Positions 1-10,697 of a stretch of 64,000 bases of DNA are shown piece after piece. The stretch lies in NCBI GenBank assembly GCA_051453625.1, contig JBOZIK010000001.1, forward strand, positions 100,662,324 through 100,726,323, given 5' to 3'. The position numbers and the translations under genes are program-made. Below the pieces are notes generated by a model. The model searched no databases. It saw only the letters and a list, made by a program, of their open reading frames with translations, and was not told where the DNA came from. Source of the stretch: Welwitschia mirabilis. Lineage: Eukaryota; Gnetophyta; Gnetopsida; Welwitschiales. How positions within the stretch are numbered: the first letter of the stretch is position 1; each line of letters starts with the position of its first letter.

Positions 1-344
1 CCCTTGATCTGGTGATAATTTCTTAGGTGATATAGATTATCAAGGGTAACCTTTATTAAGGTTGAAAGCAAGTAGAGTTAGGGTATTTTTGCATTGCATG
101 TTAGTTTAGATTGTAATTTACATTTTGCATTATACCTTTATTTCTTGCATTGTTATTTACTTTTTGGTTCCTATTATTTTGCAAAAGCAACTTGAGTCTC
201 ATACTCATAGACTTCAACATGAATATGATATTTAGAATTAACTCCTACTATACTAGTGTGATGTATTATGCAAAATATCTATTTTAATTATTAATAACAA
301 GATCTCTTTGAACACAAAAGCTTGCACAAATACACACTGCAACA
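1..344 (+). repeat. Truncated gypsy LTR, 3' end only
   Basis: The last ~340 bases of an LTR of the family that bounds G1 (10698-11914 and 17970-19202). The shared end reads tacacactgcaaca at 331-344, and the preceding 'ctatactagtgtgatg' stretch and T-rich 'cattgttatttac' stretch align with 11640-11914. The LTR start lies left of the window or is lost. No gypsy PBS follows; copia sequence begins at once, so this is a truncated or solo LTR cut by the C1 insertion or by a deletion. Confidence 0.7.
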
Positions 345-399
345 ATGAGTCAAACTATGTGTATTAGAAATCTAGAATGGGAATTTTCCTTATATTCCT

Positions 400-1290
400 A
401 GATGTAGATATTGAAGAGGTTATATATAGAGGTTATACTATGCCTATGTTCACAAATATAGATGCAAATTATGATATCACTTTGATTCCCAAATCCCCAA
501 ATCAATAGACTACCATTGATAAAACCAAAGCCATCATAGATGCTCATACTCTTAATGCTATATTTTGTGTAGTTTGTATAGATGAGTTTAAATGTATTAT
601 AAATTATAATCATACTAAGAAAGCTTGGGATATTCTTAAGGTAGCTTATGAAGGAATTTACACCATAAAACAAGCCAAGTTTCAAATGATTATCTTTAGA
701 TTTGAAGATATTTACATGAATGAGGAGGAGACATTACAAGAGTACTTTACCAGACTCACAGATATCATCTACTCTATGGTAAGTTAAGGAGAATAGTTGG
801 ATGAAGCAAAAGTGGCCAAAAAAGTACTAAGATCTCTTTTAAAGAGATGTAAACCTAAGGTGATAGCTATTGAAGAAAGAAATAACATTAACACAATGGC
901 ACTAGAAGAGCTTCAAGGTAATTTACAAACTTATGAACTAAAATTTACCAAAAATAAGAAGAAAGGTATTACTTTGAAGTGTGTACAGGAAGAATACAAA
1001 TCTAAAAAAAGAAAGGTATTACTTTGAAGTGCGTATAGGAAGAATAAAAATCTAAAAAATTAGATAAAGAATTAGATGATGATAAAATTACTTTCCTAGA
1101 CAGAAGGTTTTAAAAAAATTTACATAAAAGAAAAAAGGAAGGTGAGCTAAGTAGAAGCATGAAAAGAGAACATCTAAAATACAGGAAGGAGTAAGACAAA
1201 TGTAAAGAAATCCAATGCTACTATCTAAAGGATTTGGACATATGATAACTGAGTGCCCAAACACCAAAAGAAAAAATAGAAAATAAAACA
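400..1290 (+). pseudogene. copia gag polyprotein (UBN2-type) with zinc knuckle
   Basis: Gag packages element RNA into virus-like particles. The frame around 625-775 reads KAWDILKVAYEG, KQAKFQMIIFRFEDI and LQEYFTRLTDIIYSMV, and 797-950 reads LDEAKVAKKVLRSL and TMALEELQGNLQTYEL, the order usual for the UBN2 gag domain of plant copia elements. Stops interrupt at about 785-795. A CCHC knuckle follows at about 1216-1258: the Cys codon at 1216 and KGFGHMITECP are readable, but a one-base loss removes the second Cys and shifts the frame. A 50-bp duplication lies between the two domains. It cannot be translated whole. Confidence 0.85.
961..1060 (+). repeat. 50-bp tandem duplication in gag linker
   Basis: Bases 961-1010 and 1011-1060 are two copies of one 50-bp unit beginning gaaaggtattactttgaagt, with only about four differences. 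Fifty is not a multiple of three, so the duplication shifts the frame of the gag linker. Confidence 0.9.
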
Positions 1291-1436
1291 ATTCTTCTTT
1301 TGTTAAAATATGAAATAATGAGGATGAGGATAATGATAACAGTTCAGATTAAGAATCAGATAGAGATAGACGAATATTCTTTATAGTAATTATGCCAGCA
1401 CTTTAGAAATTACCTAGTACATTAGAGCATGATGAC

Positions 1437-1870
1437 TTGAATATAATTAATAAAGAAGAGGATGAGCTAGAATATATGTATTATGAGCTATATGAAAAAT
1501 GTAAAAAGCTAGAAAAAAAGATAAATGATTTGAACAAAGTTGTAAACTCTATCATCAAAAAGAAGGAGGAAATAGAAATAAAATACAATTTGTGCAAATT
1601 TGACAACTTCAATCTCTTATCACATGTAAAGGATTTATCTTTTTTGGTTAATAAAATTTCTAGTGATTCTTGTAAATTAAAATAGATGCTTGAAGTTCAG
1701 AAACCTACTAGAGATAAATTAGGCATTGGATTCATTTCCAAAATTCACAAAGCCAAAAAAAAGGTAAACAAGCAAAGTAAGTTTACTTTTAGAGTTTCTT
1801 GTAACTTTTGTGGAAAAATTGGACGTTTAAAGTTTTTTTCACAATATTAAAAAGTCAATGCAATTTTCAG
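1437..1870 (+). pseudogene. copia gag linker: coiled coil and second zinc knuckle
   Basis: An 82-residue open stretch (1437-1685) rich in Lys, Glu and Ile with heptad-like spacing (YMYYELYEKCKKLEKKINDL), probably a coiled coil. It is followed at about 1795-1850 by CNFCGKIGRLKFF, a second CCHC knuckle whose His has become Arg and whose last Cys is lost. C2 has the same arrangement at 62108-62728. A gag tail with two knuckles separated by a coiled coil fits a Sirevirus-like gag. Confidence 0.6.
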
Positions 1871-1979
1871 ATTTAGTGGATTCTTTGTTATTTAAGTTTA
1901 TTTCAAAAAAGAATTATACCACATAAGTCTAATAAGAGTAAGTGGATAAGAACTAATGGCCTTAAAAGTCTTTTAACTC

Positions 1980-2464
1980 AGACAACTCTCAAAGGATTAA
2001 ATGGAAGTAGCTTGTACTTAGATAGTGGATGATCAAGGCACATGATGGGAGAAAAATTAAATTTTTAATACTTGAGTAATATTGTTGGATAAGATGTTAC
2101 CTTTAGAAATAATGGAAAAACAAGACTAGAAGGCATCGGAAGCATCGAAGGAGGTAAGTTACCTAAAATTAATGATGTGTTATATGCAAATGGTTTAAAG
2201 CACAATTTGTTAAGTATTAGTAAATTATATGACAAAGGTTACAACATAGTTTTTGAAAAATTAAAGCATGAAATTATGCATGAAAAATCAAACGTTGTTG
2301 TCCTTAGACCAAAACAAGTAGATAATGTTTATAAAATAGATACTTGTATAAATTTATGCAATAATCGATTCAATTATGTGAACTACAATATTGAAAAAGG
2401 AAATATTGGTTTAAATTTTATTAGAACTAAACATTTTTTAGAAGATACTACTGTGAAACCCTAA
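1980..2464 (+). pseudogene. copia protease and GAG-pre-integrase, truncated
   Basis: Around 2010-2055 the frame reads LYLDSG, a TGA stop, then SRHMMG: the copia aspartic protease active site (DSG) with the next Cys codon changed to a stop. From 2160 an open stretch reads DVLYANGLKHNLLSISKLYDKGYNIVFE, the conserved GAG-pre-integrase domain. Homology stops near 2464; the integrase zinc finger, DDE core, RT and RNase H that should follow are missing. This looks like an internal deletion rather than simple decay, because ORF3 and the LTR still follow in the right order. Confidence 0.85.
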
Positions 2465-2880
2465 TTTTTTAACATTTTTCTTGATCATAAAAACAAAGTA
2501 GGGGTTAACTCATCATCTTATGACTGATTGTAGGGTAGTCAACTCGATCAATGATTTAGTCGATCGGATGTGATCTATCGACCAACCTAAAAGTCCAATC
2601 ACCCAGAACTCTTTTTGTACTATAGACCTACATCTCAATAGGTTGATTGAAACTTTTAACTAGTCAACTAGACTTGACGGATCATAGTATGAAAATATCA
2701 TCGGTGGACCTAACTTCTTTCTTAAATTGCCCTATTCAATCATCTCTATAAAAGAAAGAGGCACCTAGATCATTTTCATTATGTTCTAAACTCATTTCTC
2801 TTTTATATCTAAAGTTTTCTTTTTAGATCTAGAGTTTTTCTGCTAGATCTAGTGATTTTTCTTGGGTTTTCTTGCTTCTA
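2465..2880 (+). promoter_or_regulatory. LTR-like promoter block upstream of ORF3 (C1)
   Basis: Non-coding. At 2519-2690 short motifs of the type gtcgatcgg, ggttgattga and gtcaactaga recur, resembling the gggtcgattgg/gggttaac motifs spread through this element's LTR at 4908-5430. A good TATA box (tataaaag, 2747-2754) follows, then a T- and C-rich leader with three tctagatct-like repeats (2775-2860), then ORF3. In the LTR the motif cluster is likewise followed by a TATA box (tataaata, 5526-5533). I infer an internal, LTR-derived promoter for ORF3; nothing here shows activity. Confidence 0.45.
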
Positions 2881-2889
2881 AGCTCTTGT

Positions 2890-4062
2890 AAAAAGGTTAA
2901 AATGATTGAAATTTCTTCAAGGAAAAGAGTCAAGGAAGCTCTAACTAGAGATCCCTCTTACTTCTACCAAGAGATGTCTAAGGAGGATGTTAAAAAGTTC
3001 TTAAAAAAGTTTGATAAGAAACCTATCTATCAAGAGCATTCTATTACTACTTCAGAGATTAGAGAGCTCAAGGAGGTGATTCAGTTCTTAATAAATTAGG
3101 ATCTTAGTTATTTCTTTGATGTTTCTAATTCCACATATCCTTTTCTTATCCATATGTTTTACTGTAATACATCTTATGATCGTGATTCAGGAACTCTTAA
3201 AACCCTTATTTTGGGAAAGTAACTAAAATCACTAGAAATTCTATTTCTAATATTACTAATCTACCCAAAAGATTATGAAGAGCTTTGGCCTCTTTGTAGC
3301 TCCATGAAAGATATGCCAGTAGCCACAAGGGAGATTTTTGGTAAGTCTCATTTATGAAAACATATTATTTCCACTTTCTTGCTTATTTTTAAATACCGTT
3401 TTCTTTATTTAGTCTTTACTTATAACTTTTTGCTATTGATGGGTCATCCTGATGATGCCTCCAGATTTAAGGCATATTTAATGTATTTGGTAGAGATTGA
3501 GCATTCCATTAATACCCCTACCATCATACTAAAAAATATGGTCTCTCAGTTGGATTATCATAGGACTGGGGCTTTACCCTACTCTATGATAATCACTAAT
3601 TTATGCCATTATTTTCATGTGCCTTTTCATCCTAAGCTTAAAATCCTTCAGTTCATGGCACCCATTGGATGTGTGACACTATCCTGCATGCACATTTTTA
3701 TCCCTTTCAAGAAGTATTCAAAACCACCCTCTCCTAAGAAAGACTCTCCTGATGATACTCTTTCATACCCGAGATAAATTGATTCTCATAGCAGGCATAT
3801 GAAGGAAGTCCTCATTGAGCGGGGTATGACATTACTGATACTTCAGCAAGAGCTACTAGCTCAGCACACATGGAATGAAAATAAGAAAAAGAAGATTTTG
3901 AAGAAGAATCTGAAGAGGAATAAGAAGAAGAAATGGAATTTGATTAGACTTTTTCATCTGATTATGTTTATTCTATGTTTTTATTTATGTATTTTTCTCT
4001 CCTTTTCATTGATGTCAAATAGGGGAGAATTAGTTGTATGTCTCTTATGCTTTCAGATATAG
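2890..4062 (+). pseudogene. ORF3 of Sirevirus-like element C1 (plant 'transposon protein' family)
   Basis: Three open stretches separated by stops and shifts: 2872-3099 (begins near MIEISSRKRVKEAL; EMSKEDVKKFLKKFDKK), 3379-3777 (AYLMYLVEIEHSINTPTIIL, then ALPYSMIITNLCHYFHVPF) and 3799-4062 (basic KKKKILKKNLKRNKKKK, then a hydrophobic run LIRLFHLIMFILCFYLCIFL). The middle part resembles the conserved core of a plant family usually labelled putative plant transposon protein, by memory of the family, not a search. C2 has a relative at 57336-58620. The hydrophobic tail could be a membrane segment, so an env-like role is possible but unproven. It lies between pol remains and the 3' LTR. Confidence 0.6.
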
Positions 4063-4570
4063 TTTTCTATTGATGAGTACTTTTACTTTGTAATGCTCAG
4101 ATTAATGAAATAAAAATGCACTTGGCTTTTATGCTTCCAATTTATGTTTTAATTTTTTTTTTAGTGTAATTCAAAGATTCATATGAATATAAATTTTCTA
4201 ATATGTTGAAACTTAAAAATCCAAATGATGTTTATCCTATATTTGTAAATGAGCTCTAAATTATCAATGATTAAAGTGTTAACCATTATATGATCAAAAT
4301 GGTACTTCTCGTAAATATTGCTTTATTAACTCTCCAGTTGTACACCTGAAATAGTGCTTCTCGTAAATACAGCTTTATTAACCCTCTAATGTATACCTTA
4401 AATTATTTTTATTTTAACACAAAATTAGACTTATCAAAATGTCTTCAATTAGTTTTAAAAGGCTTAATATTTTTGCAAAGAATAATAGGCATTTTGTAAG
4501 AGGGAGTTTTCTCAATTTTGAATATTTTTACAACTAAGTATTTTTTGTCATCAATGTCAAAGGAAAAGAT
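4063..4570 (+). other. 3' untranslated part of C1 with polypurine-like tract
   Basis: No gene. A short duplicated phrase, 'tacttctcgtaaata' versus 'gcttctcgtaaata', recurs at 4302-4370. At 4545-4570 'catcaatgtcaaaggaaaagat' directly precedes the LTR start and is probably the decayed polypurine tract priming plus-strand DNA synthesis. A second purine-rich phrase, atgtcaaataggggagaa, sits at 4012-4029, as expected if the element had more than one such tract. Confidence 0.5.
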
Positions 4571-6124
4571 TATTAGATTATGTTTTATCAATTGATGTCA
4601 AACTAATGTTTTTTACGAAGAAAATTTTGTGTATTTTATGTAGAAAATATTAACCACTTGTAGGTCAGATGCTAAANNNNNNNNNNNNNNNNNNNNNNNN
4701 NNNNNNNNNNNNNNNNNNNNNNNNNNNNNNNNNNNNNNNNNNNNNNNNNNNNNNNNNNNNNNNNNNNNNNNNNNNNAACTAATGTTTTCTATGAAGCAAA
4801 TTTTGTGTATTTTATGTAGAAAATATTAACCACTTGTAGGTCAGATGCTAAAGTCATGAATGTTACTTTCTGATTATAGAAACCTGTTAAGTTCGCTTAC
4901 TCTCTTAAGGGGGTTAACTAGATTTTCAAGTGGGCAAATGCACCTAGAGCATAATCTAAAAATTAAACTAAATTCAGAGGGGTCGAATGAATTTATGAGG
5001 GGTCGATTGGACTTGTAAAAAAAAGATCCAGTATCCTTGAACCAATTGTTAATGGGCTACCAGATTTATAAAGGGTTAACCGAATTTGTGAACCTAAGAA
5101 TAGTACTCCTGAACTGATTGTTAAGGGATCAACCAAACCTTTGAGGGGTTGATGAAACCTAAGCACTATGTAGCTAATATCCTTAAGCTAATTGTCAAAG
5201 AATCGACTGGATGCCTAAGGGATCAATTGAACCTGATGTAGAAAATTAAAATGAATCTTTATCAGGACGAACAGGTGACTAGATAGATATGTGGGCGAAT
5301 GGATGAGGGCTCAACTAGACATGAAGCTATAAGAAATTAGGATGACCAAGAAGTTTACTTGGTGACTTGTTTAAGTCACAGCACTAAGAGGGGTCAATTA
5401 GACATTTAAGGGATCGACCAGCTGGAATAGAAATAAAATTTTATATTTATTATGTATCTGTTTTGTAGTTGTTTAACCTGTTTGAAGTACAATTTTACTT
5501 ATAATAAATTCTAAAAGCCTTTAATTATAAATAGATAAGATAGAAATTACTAGAAATACTTTTTGACACTTGACTAAAGGATTAAATCTTGTGATTTTTA
5601 TTATAACATCTTGCCATTGTACTCCTAACTAAGAATGATCCATCATTTGTTGTATCTATGCATTCAAAATCAGATCTTGCACTTCATTGTTCTATCATCT
5701 ATAGGAGAAGATCTTCATTACAATAATTATACTAAAAAGAGTGATATCAGTGCATCATGGCATTCTTTCATCACTACCGTACATTACAAAAGGTTAATAC
5801 TTAGTCTGCAAAAGTCTATGTGTAAAGGTTACAAGTGAACCTGTAATATTTGAAAGAATTAATAAAGATCTGAACCAGGCTTAGTGATAAGTTAATCATC
5901 GAGAGTAAAGTAGGGGGTTTCTAGAATCACTATAAAACTTGCATGAATATGATTGATATTTATGATTTATTTTAGTTTCATTATTCTAAATACTTTCTGT
6001 TTTTCTTTTTATGTGTGAGTTTTTTAGCAACTTATTTTAAGAAAGTTTTTATTATATAGTATGTATATTTAGATAATTTTTTAAAAGAACCTATTCACAT
6101 CCCCGAGGGTTCTCGATCCTATCA
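4571..6124 (+). repeat. 3' LTR of copia C1
   Basis: Begins tattagatta (TG decayed to TA) after the purine tract and ends ctcgatcctatca. The ending 'ctattcacatccccgagggttctcg' is a familiar Sirevirus-type LTR end. The left part (4908-5430) holds many copies of a gggtcgattgg/ggatcaattgaa motif; a TATA box (tataaata) lies at 5526-5533. Apparent length is inflated by a 100-N gap and a duplicated ~76-bp contig end. Confidence 0.65.
4677..4776. other. 100-N gap with overlapping flanks
   Basis: The ~76 bases before the gap (ending gtcagatgctaaa) are repeated almost exactly after it at 4777-4853. Probably an unmerged contig overlap, so the repeat is not a biological duplication. Confidence 0.85.
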
Positions 6125-7280
6125 GGTATATGATGATACTAATAGAATGTGTAAAAACACAAATCAAACAAATGCAAAAAAGGTTGTAGTAGCATGAAGA
6201 TCACTAAAATTATGAATGCTCAATGTAGATGGCTCAAAAATCATGAGTTTTATACAAAGTGGGTAAAATTTGAACTATTAGATGACTAAATTTTATCAAT
6301 ATTTTAGATCAATTTTACTTTAGATCTAGACATGGAAAGATGGATAAAATCATAGAAAACACAACGTGTTTGTTACTTTACTTTTTTATAAAATGAAAAA
6401 TAATGGAATATTACTTTCATATGAATGATGAAAGTGGATGAAAATGAGATGAAATGGATGAATGAAATCACAAACCGTACAATGCATCCTATGAATAAAT
6501 GAAATATTATGAATTTAAGCTAATGGTCTTCTTTATTTACATAAGTTTTATTATATCCTATACCAAGACAAAGAAAAATATTAATTAGTAAGTCCTTGCA
6601 AATCCACAAGTAGGCAAAGAATTTCAAGTTTAATTTATTAAAATAATCAAATAAAATGTTTTTCTAATCCCATCTTAATTTCATTCTTTTTCCTTCCTCT
6701 TCAAGGGGTAATCAAGTTTCAAGCATTTAATCTTATTGAGCACTCAATGTTGTAACATTTTGTTCTAATAGATTTAACATGTTATAGGGTTAATGCTACA
6801 TTGCCAGCAAATGTCTATAGCTCCAAGGTATGTAAATGTATCATAAATATATCATTATATTAGGTATTCATAGTCCTAATGAAGTTAATTAAACCTAATA
6901 GAAATGATCATAAAAATGTGCTAAAAGAGATGCAAGATTTTTCTTAATTTTCTTTACTCTTTATTATTATTATTATTATTTTTAATACTTATAGCACATA
7001 AGAGGAATCATTGAATCATTATCCTAATATAGAAATGATCATATCCTCATGAATGATTTGAAATAAAGAAACATTATGAAAGAAGAAAATCTAATTTTTT
7101 CCTTAATTCCAAGTTGAATATTTCTAAATGCATGTAAGTCTTAACAAAGAACTCAAAAATTCAAAAGACTAGCTAATGAAAAAGTAATAACTTATAAAAT
7201 ATTAACTAAGCTTTTAAAAGTTAAAAGATATCTTTATTCATAGATTAAAGGAAAAGATCATTAACTAGAATCATTAAGTC
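6125..7280. other. Non-coding AT-rich stretch
   Basis: No coding homology seen on either strand. It contains a short (TTA)n microsatellite at about 6959-6980. At 6415-6470 runs of atgaaatggatgaatgaaat resemble the low-complexity A/G/T-rich part of the gypsy LTRs here (20400-20450, 33170-33230), so it may be the far end of element G0, but no LTR border was found. Confidence 0.4.
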
Positions 7281-7886
7281 TCATGAACTCATACGATGAT
7301 GGGAAGGATGAATGAAATGTAGGTAATAAAGTGTTATTGGAGGTGATTCAAATGAGTGAAAAAGACCAAAACATAGATGAGATGATTGATTATAGTTTGG
7401 GTTTTCTATGAAAAAAGAATTGTTAAGCATATTTTGGTTTTCCATAGCTTGAGTCAAACATTCTGAGGATAGAATAAGCAAGTCCATTCTAAATTAATTT
7501 AACAAAATCAAGCTAGATTCCTAAGAAGGGGCAGTCATGGTTAAGGAGGAAAAATTTGAAGGATTAGGATTTTTACAAATAAAAGGATAAGATGGTTGAT
7601 TAAGTAATAAATTAGGCCTAGAAATTTTTTTGTGATAAGACTTCACACATGATTTGTAAATCTCAAGAAGGATATAGAAAGAATACTCATTATAATTCAA
7701 ACATTTTAGGTCATGAGAGTAATCAATAATTCTTGTAAAACATTTTTTTCTAGATGAAGGCATAGATGAATTAGAAATAAAAAAATAAGAAGGGCCATCA
7801 TCAAAGATATATATTAAATCCTTAAGAGGTAGGTCCATATCAAAAAAAGGATTATTTTCATGATTAATATATGAATCATAATCCAA
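7281..7886 (-). pseudogene. Uncharacterised tail of G0 after protease
   Basis: Two open stretches (7886-7521 and 7487-7281), separated by a short stop-rich gap, continue the protease frame region. They read, for example, DMDLPLKDLIYIFDDGPSYFF and are rich in Ser, Asn, Tyr and Phe. The position corresponds to the protease-RT spacer of G2 (27664-27870), but no RT follows. I do not recognise a domain. It may be element sequence that drifted in a non-autonomous copy. Confidence 0.35.
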
Positions 7887-7984
7887 GGAAGATAGAGAAA
7901 GATGGGAAACATTTTTCTCATAAGAGTAAAGACCAAGATCATCAAGACTTTCACTAAACTCTACTAGGTTTAAATCATTAGATT

Positions 7985-8345
7985 ACTTTATGGTATTAAA
8001 GATATTTAACTTAATAGTTATTTCATCAAATGAAATATTTATAATACCATTTACACAATTGATAAGATCATTAGAAGTAGCAAGAAAAGCCCTTCCCAAG
8101 ATAATAGGAATGATATAACTTCTAATTTTTTTCATCTTCAAAACTACAAAATCAATAGGAAAGTAGTAATTTCATACTCAAAAAATCACATCCTCTATTA
8201 TACTCATAATTGATTTTAAATAGTTATAAATTAATGATAATGGAATCTTGGTATTTTTAAGATCATTTAGACTAATTTTCTTATAGTTTCTATAAGGTGA
8301 ATAATTAACATTAGCTTCAATATCTAACAAGGCTTATTAAAAGTT
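7985..8345 (-). pseudogene. gypsy retropepsin-like protease (G0)
   Basis: The minus-strand frame gives ALLDIEANVNYSPY, keeping the catalytic Asp of a retropepsin, and about 65 residues later FLFLGRAFLATSNDLINCVNG followed by IKLNIFN, the order typical of Ty3/gypsy proteases of the Athila/Tat kind (active site, then an ILGRPFL-like motif). Several stops break the frame. It would cleave the Gag-Pol polyprotein in the particle. Confidence 0.75.
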
Positions 8346-8899
8346 TGTGTTTGCAGTGGTAATGGATATGATAGGGAATCCTAGATCTTTGTATATTGGA
8401 GGGATTTGGTTTTGAATGATATCACTAGTTTGTTGAGTAAGAAAATCTTTACTTTTCACATTTATCTTTCTTTTAATAGTACATAGATCTTTCAAGAATT
8501 TAGCATAGAAAGGTATTTATTTAATGGCTTTTAAAAGAGGGACATTGATTTTTACTTCCTGAAAAATTTCTAGTGCTTCTTATTAATTATTATCTAATTG
8601 ATATTTTCTAAGTTGTTAAGGAAAATGTAGGAGTTCTTTGTAAGTTAAAACAACATCTACTTCACATTTCTTTCCTACCTTTTTCTTAATTCTAGACTTA
8701 CTTTGTTATATTTCTTTTTCTTAGGGTTATTTCTCTTCTGTAGCTTTGTTGATTTCTTTGCCATTTCTTAAATGTATGACCTTGGTTTTGTGGAATTTGT
8801 ACATTTTACATCAATTTAAAAATTCTAGGGTTATGCTTATGTATAGCAAGAAGATTTTCCTTACCATGTTGATCGAGTAATATAAGGATATGTGTGTTG

Positions 8900-10140
8900 G
8901 TTTGACTTAGTTATTACTTTTTTTGATCTAATTTTTATAATTTGGAATAGGTTTGTTAGTTGAATTATTATTATAAGTAATTAATGTGATACTAAATTTT
9001 CATGAACTTATGAAGTGTAGCTTCTTAGGTTGACTAATTGAGGCTTGACCAAGATTATCTTATTTTTATGAGAAGTTTGGATGATTTCTGTATCTAACAT
9101 AATAGGTGTTGGAGTAAGGATTATTTGTTCTTTGTTCTTATCCTATAATATTAAAATTTTCTTTTACTACTCCTTGTAACATAAGAATTGATATAAAATT
9201 CAAGGTTTCATATGTATCCACAAGATGGATGTTACAATGAAGAGATGGAGTAATGAATTTAGGATTAGTGCTAATAGTCTTAATCTTCTTAGAAAGATCT
9301 CCTAACTTTTGGTTAATCTAATTATTATTAGGTATTCTGAATATACTAATAGATCTAATATGTTTTTCAAATATTATTAGCTTATTATATTTTTCCAAAT
9401 TCTTAGAAATTCATATGTTGTTTTAAGAATTCCAAACTTTATTAATTTCTAGTTCTAGAAAGCTATATTTATACATCATCTTCATAATTTACTCATGATT
9501 GAATGAAAGTACTTCATAACAGAAATTTATAACTCTTTTTTTATTGAAAGCCATGTTGTGGTCATTTAAGAAGTAAATCTTTAATTTCTTTTAGGCTGTA
9601 GAAAAGGTTTCATTATTTTTTTATTAGAAGTTCATGATCTCTCTTCTAATGGCATTGGTTTTGTGAATAGGAAAAACTTTCTAATGAAATCTTGATTAAG
9701 TTCATTCCAAGCAGTGGTAGAAATAGTTTTAAAAGTGTAAAGCCAAGATTTTACCTTCTCTTTGAGAAAAAAAGGGGAACAAGATCAATCTAAGTGCATC
9801 GGATATTGGGATTTTGAGAGACCATGGAGAGAACACAGTTAAACTTCTTAAGATGTAAGTAAGGATCCTTAAACTCTAAACCATGAAAAAATAAAAGAGG
9901 TTGAATAATTACTAGCTTAAAGTTAATTCTATGAGCATTAGATGATTGAATAGTACAAAAAGGTGTATTTAAACACTGTGGTTAAAGATATTCTTTCAAG
10001 TTCATTTTGATTTATTGAAATTGATGTTACTTCTAGAGTTTTGAGAATCTAATGAATTGTTTTGATTTTTATTGAAGTTTTTTTAATTCTATAATTGATA
10101 GGAATTTAGCATAATCTTCCATTAGATGTTCATTGATAGT
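8900..10140 (-). pseudogene. gypsy gag (Retrotrans_gag type, G0)
   Basis: Readable minus-strand pieces: EFKDPYLHLKKFNCVLSMVS (about 9875-9815), FLKEKVKSWLYTFKT (about 9760) and AWNELNQDFIRKFFPIHKTN (about 9710-9650), then a stop-interrupted EIMNF...FSTA..KLKIYF. This is the usual block order of plant gypsy capsid domains (W-x-x-L-x-x-x-F-x-x-K-F-F-P). Many stops and frame changes; an open gag longer than ~70 residues no longer exists. Sequence toward 8900 is probably the nucleocapsid linker; no clear CCHC box remains. Confidence 0.75.
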
Positions 10141-10277
10141 TCATAAAATGTAAGAAAACAATCAAGTAAATTTATGTTTCTAGATGCACAAGATATGTGA
10201 AAGGGCTCAAGATGATGTAAACATAAGATTCATCAAAGATGAAGATATTTTGATGCAAGAAGCTAATAAAACCATTT

Positions 10278-10302
10278 AGGGAAGGTAATGGCACTATTAA
10301 AA
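10278..10302 (-). promoter_or_regulatory. Primer-binding-site-like sequence of G0
   Basis: On - it reads ttttaatagtgccattacc, a decayed form of the TTTTGGCGCC-GTTGCC phrase that follows the 5' LTR in many plant gypsy elements. Matching sites occur in G1 (11915), G2 (30717) and G3 (52401). Confidence 0.55.
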
Positions 10303-10697
10303 TGGTGTAAAAATGTTTTAATAAAATATAACAGTGTAGCTCTTGGAATGACTAATAGTCTAAGATAATAAGTCAGTATGGTTAACTAACAAAAATACAT
10401 TGAATGCATATTTTGAAAAGAGATATTACAAAATGAAAATAAAAATGCAATGTAATGTAAAAAATGAAAAATTCAAAAATAAAAATGTAAATGCTAAAGC
10501 ACTTACCTGAGATTTTACTGATAAAGTCCTTCTTCAAAGAGTTTCTTCAGGTAATTATTGAGAAAGTCACATGAGATAAAAAATAAAAGAGATAAGATAA
10601 GAGATGGTAGGAAAAAAATATAAATAGAAGAAAGAGATTTTTATTTTTAATTGTTTTTTAATGTATTTTCCTTAAACCTACAAAATATCAGTTTCCA
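10303..10697 (-). other. Possible 5' LTR remnant of G0
   Basis: Starts tggtgtaaaaatg next to the PBS and runs into G1 at 10698. Low-complexity A-rich sequence (10430-10500) and a TATA-like tataaatag at 10619 resemble LTR content, but no partner LTR was found near 6125-7280, so the assignment is tentative. Confidence 0.3.

Larger units (their letters stand above)
345..6124 (+). mobile_element. Sirevirus-like Ty1/copia element C1, 5' and pol-deleted
   Basis: A decayed copia element read on +. Order: gag (UBN2-type), zinc knuckle, coiled-coil linker, second knuckle, protease with GAG-pre-integrase, then a jump at about 2464 into the promoter-like block and ORF3, a purine-rich tract and a 3' LTR ending in CA at 6124. 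Integrase, RT and RNase H are absent. The long gag, the extra ORF after pol and an LTR of about 1.4 kb are typical of Sireviruses. No 5' LTR is seen; a gypsy LTR end abuts directly. C2 at 56025-63803 has the same architecture with pol retained. Confidence 0.75.
7281..10302 (-). mobile_element. Ty3/gypsy element G0, gag-protease remnant
   Basis: Read on -: a PBS-like site (10302-10278), leader, gag (about 10140-8900), linker, protease (8345-7985) and an unfamiliar tail (7886-7281). No RT, RNase H or integrase is found, so it is either non-autonomous or truncated at its 3' side, where C1 lies. Its 5' LTR, if any, would start at 10303 and is interrupted by G1 at 10698. Confidence 0.65.

Noticed and set aside
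3379-3777. Host gene encoding a 132-residue protein
   Set aside because: It lies between copia pol and the LTR, is broken on both sides and has a relative in C2, so it is element ORF3.
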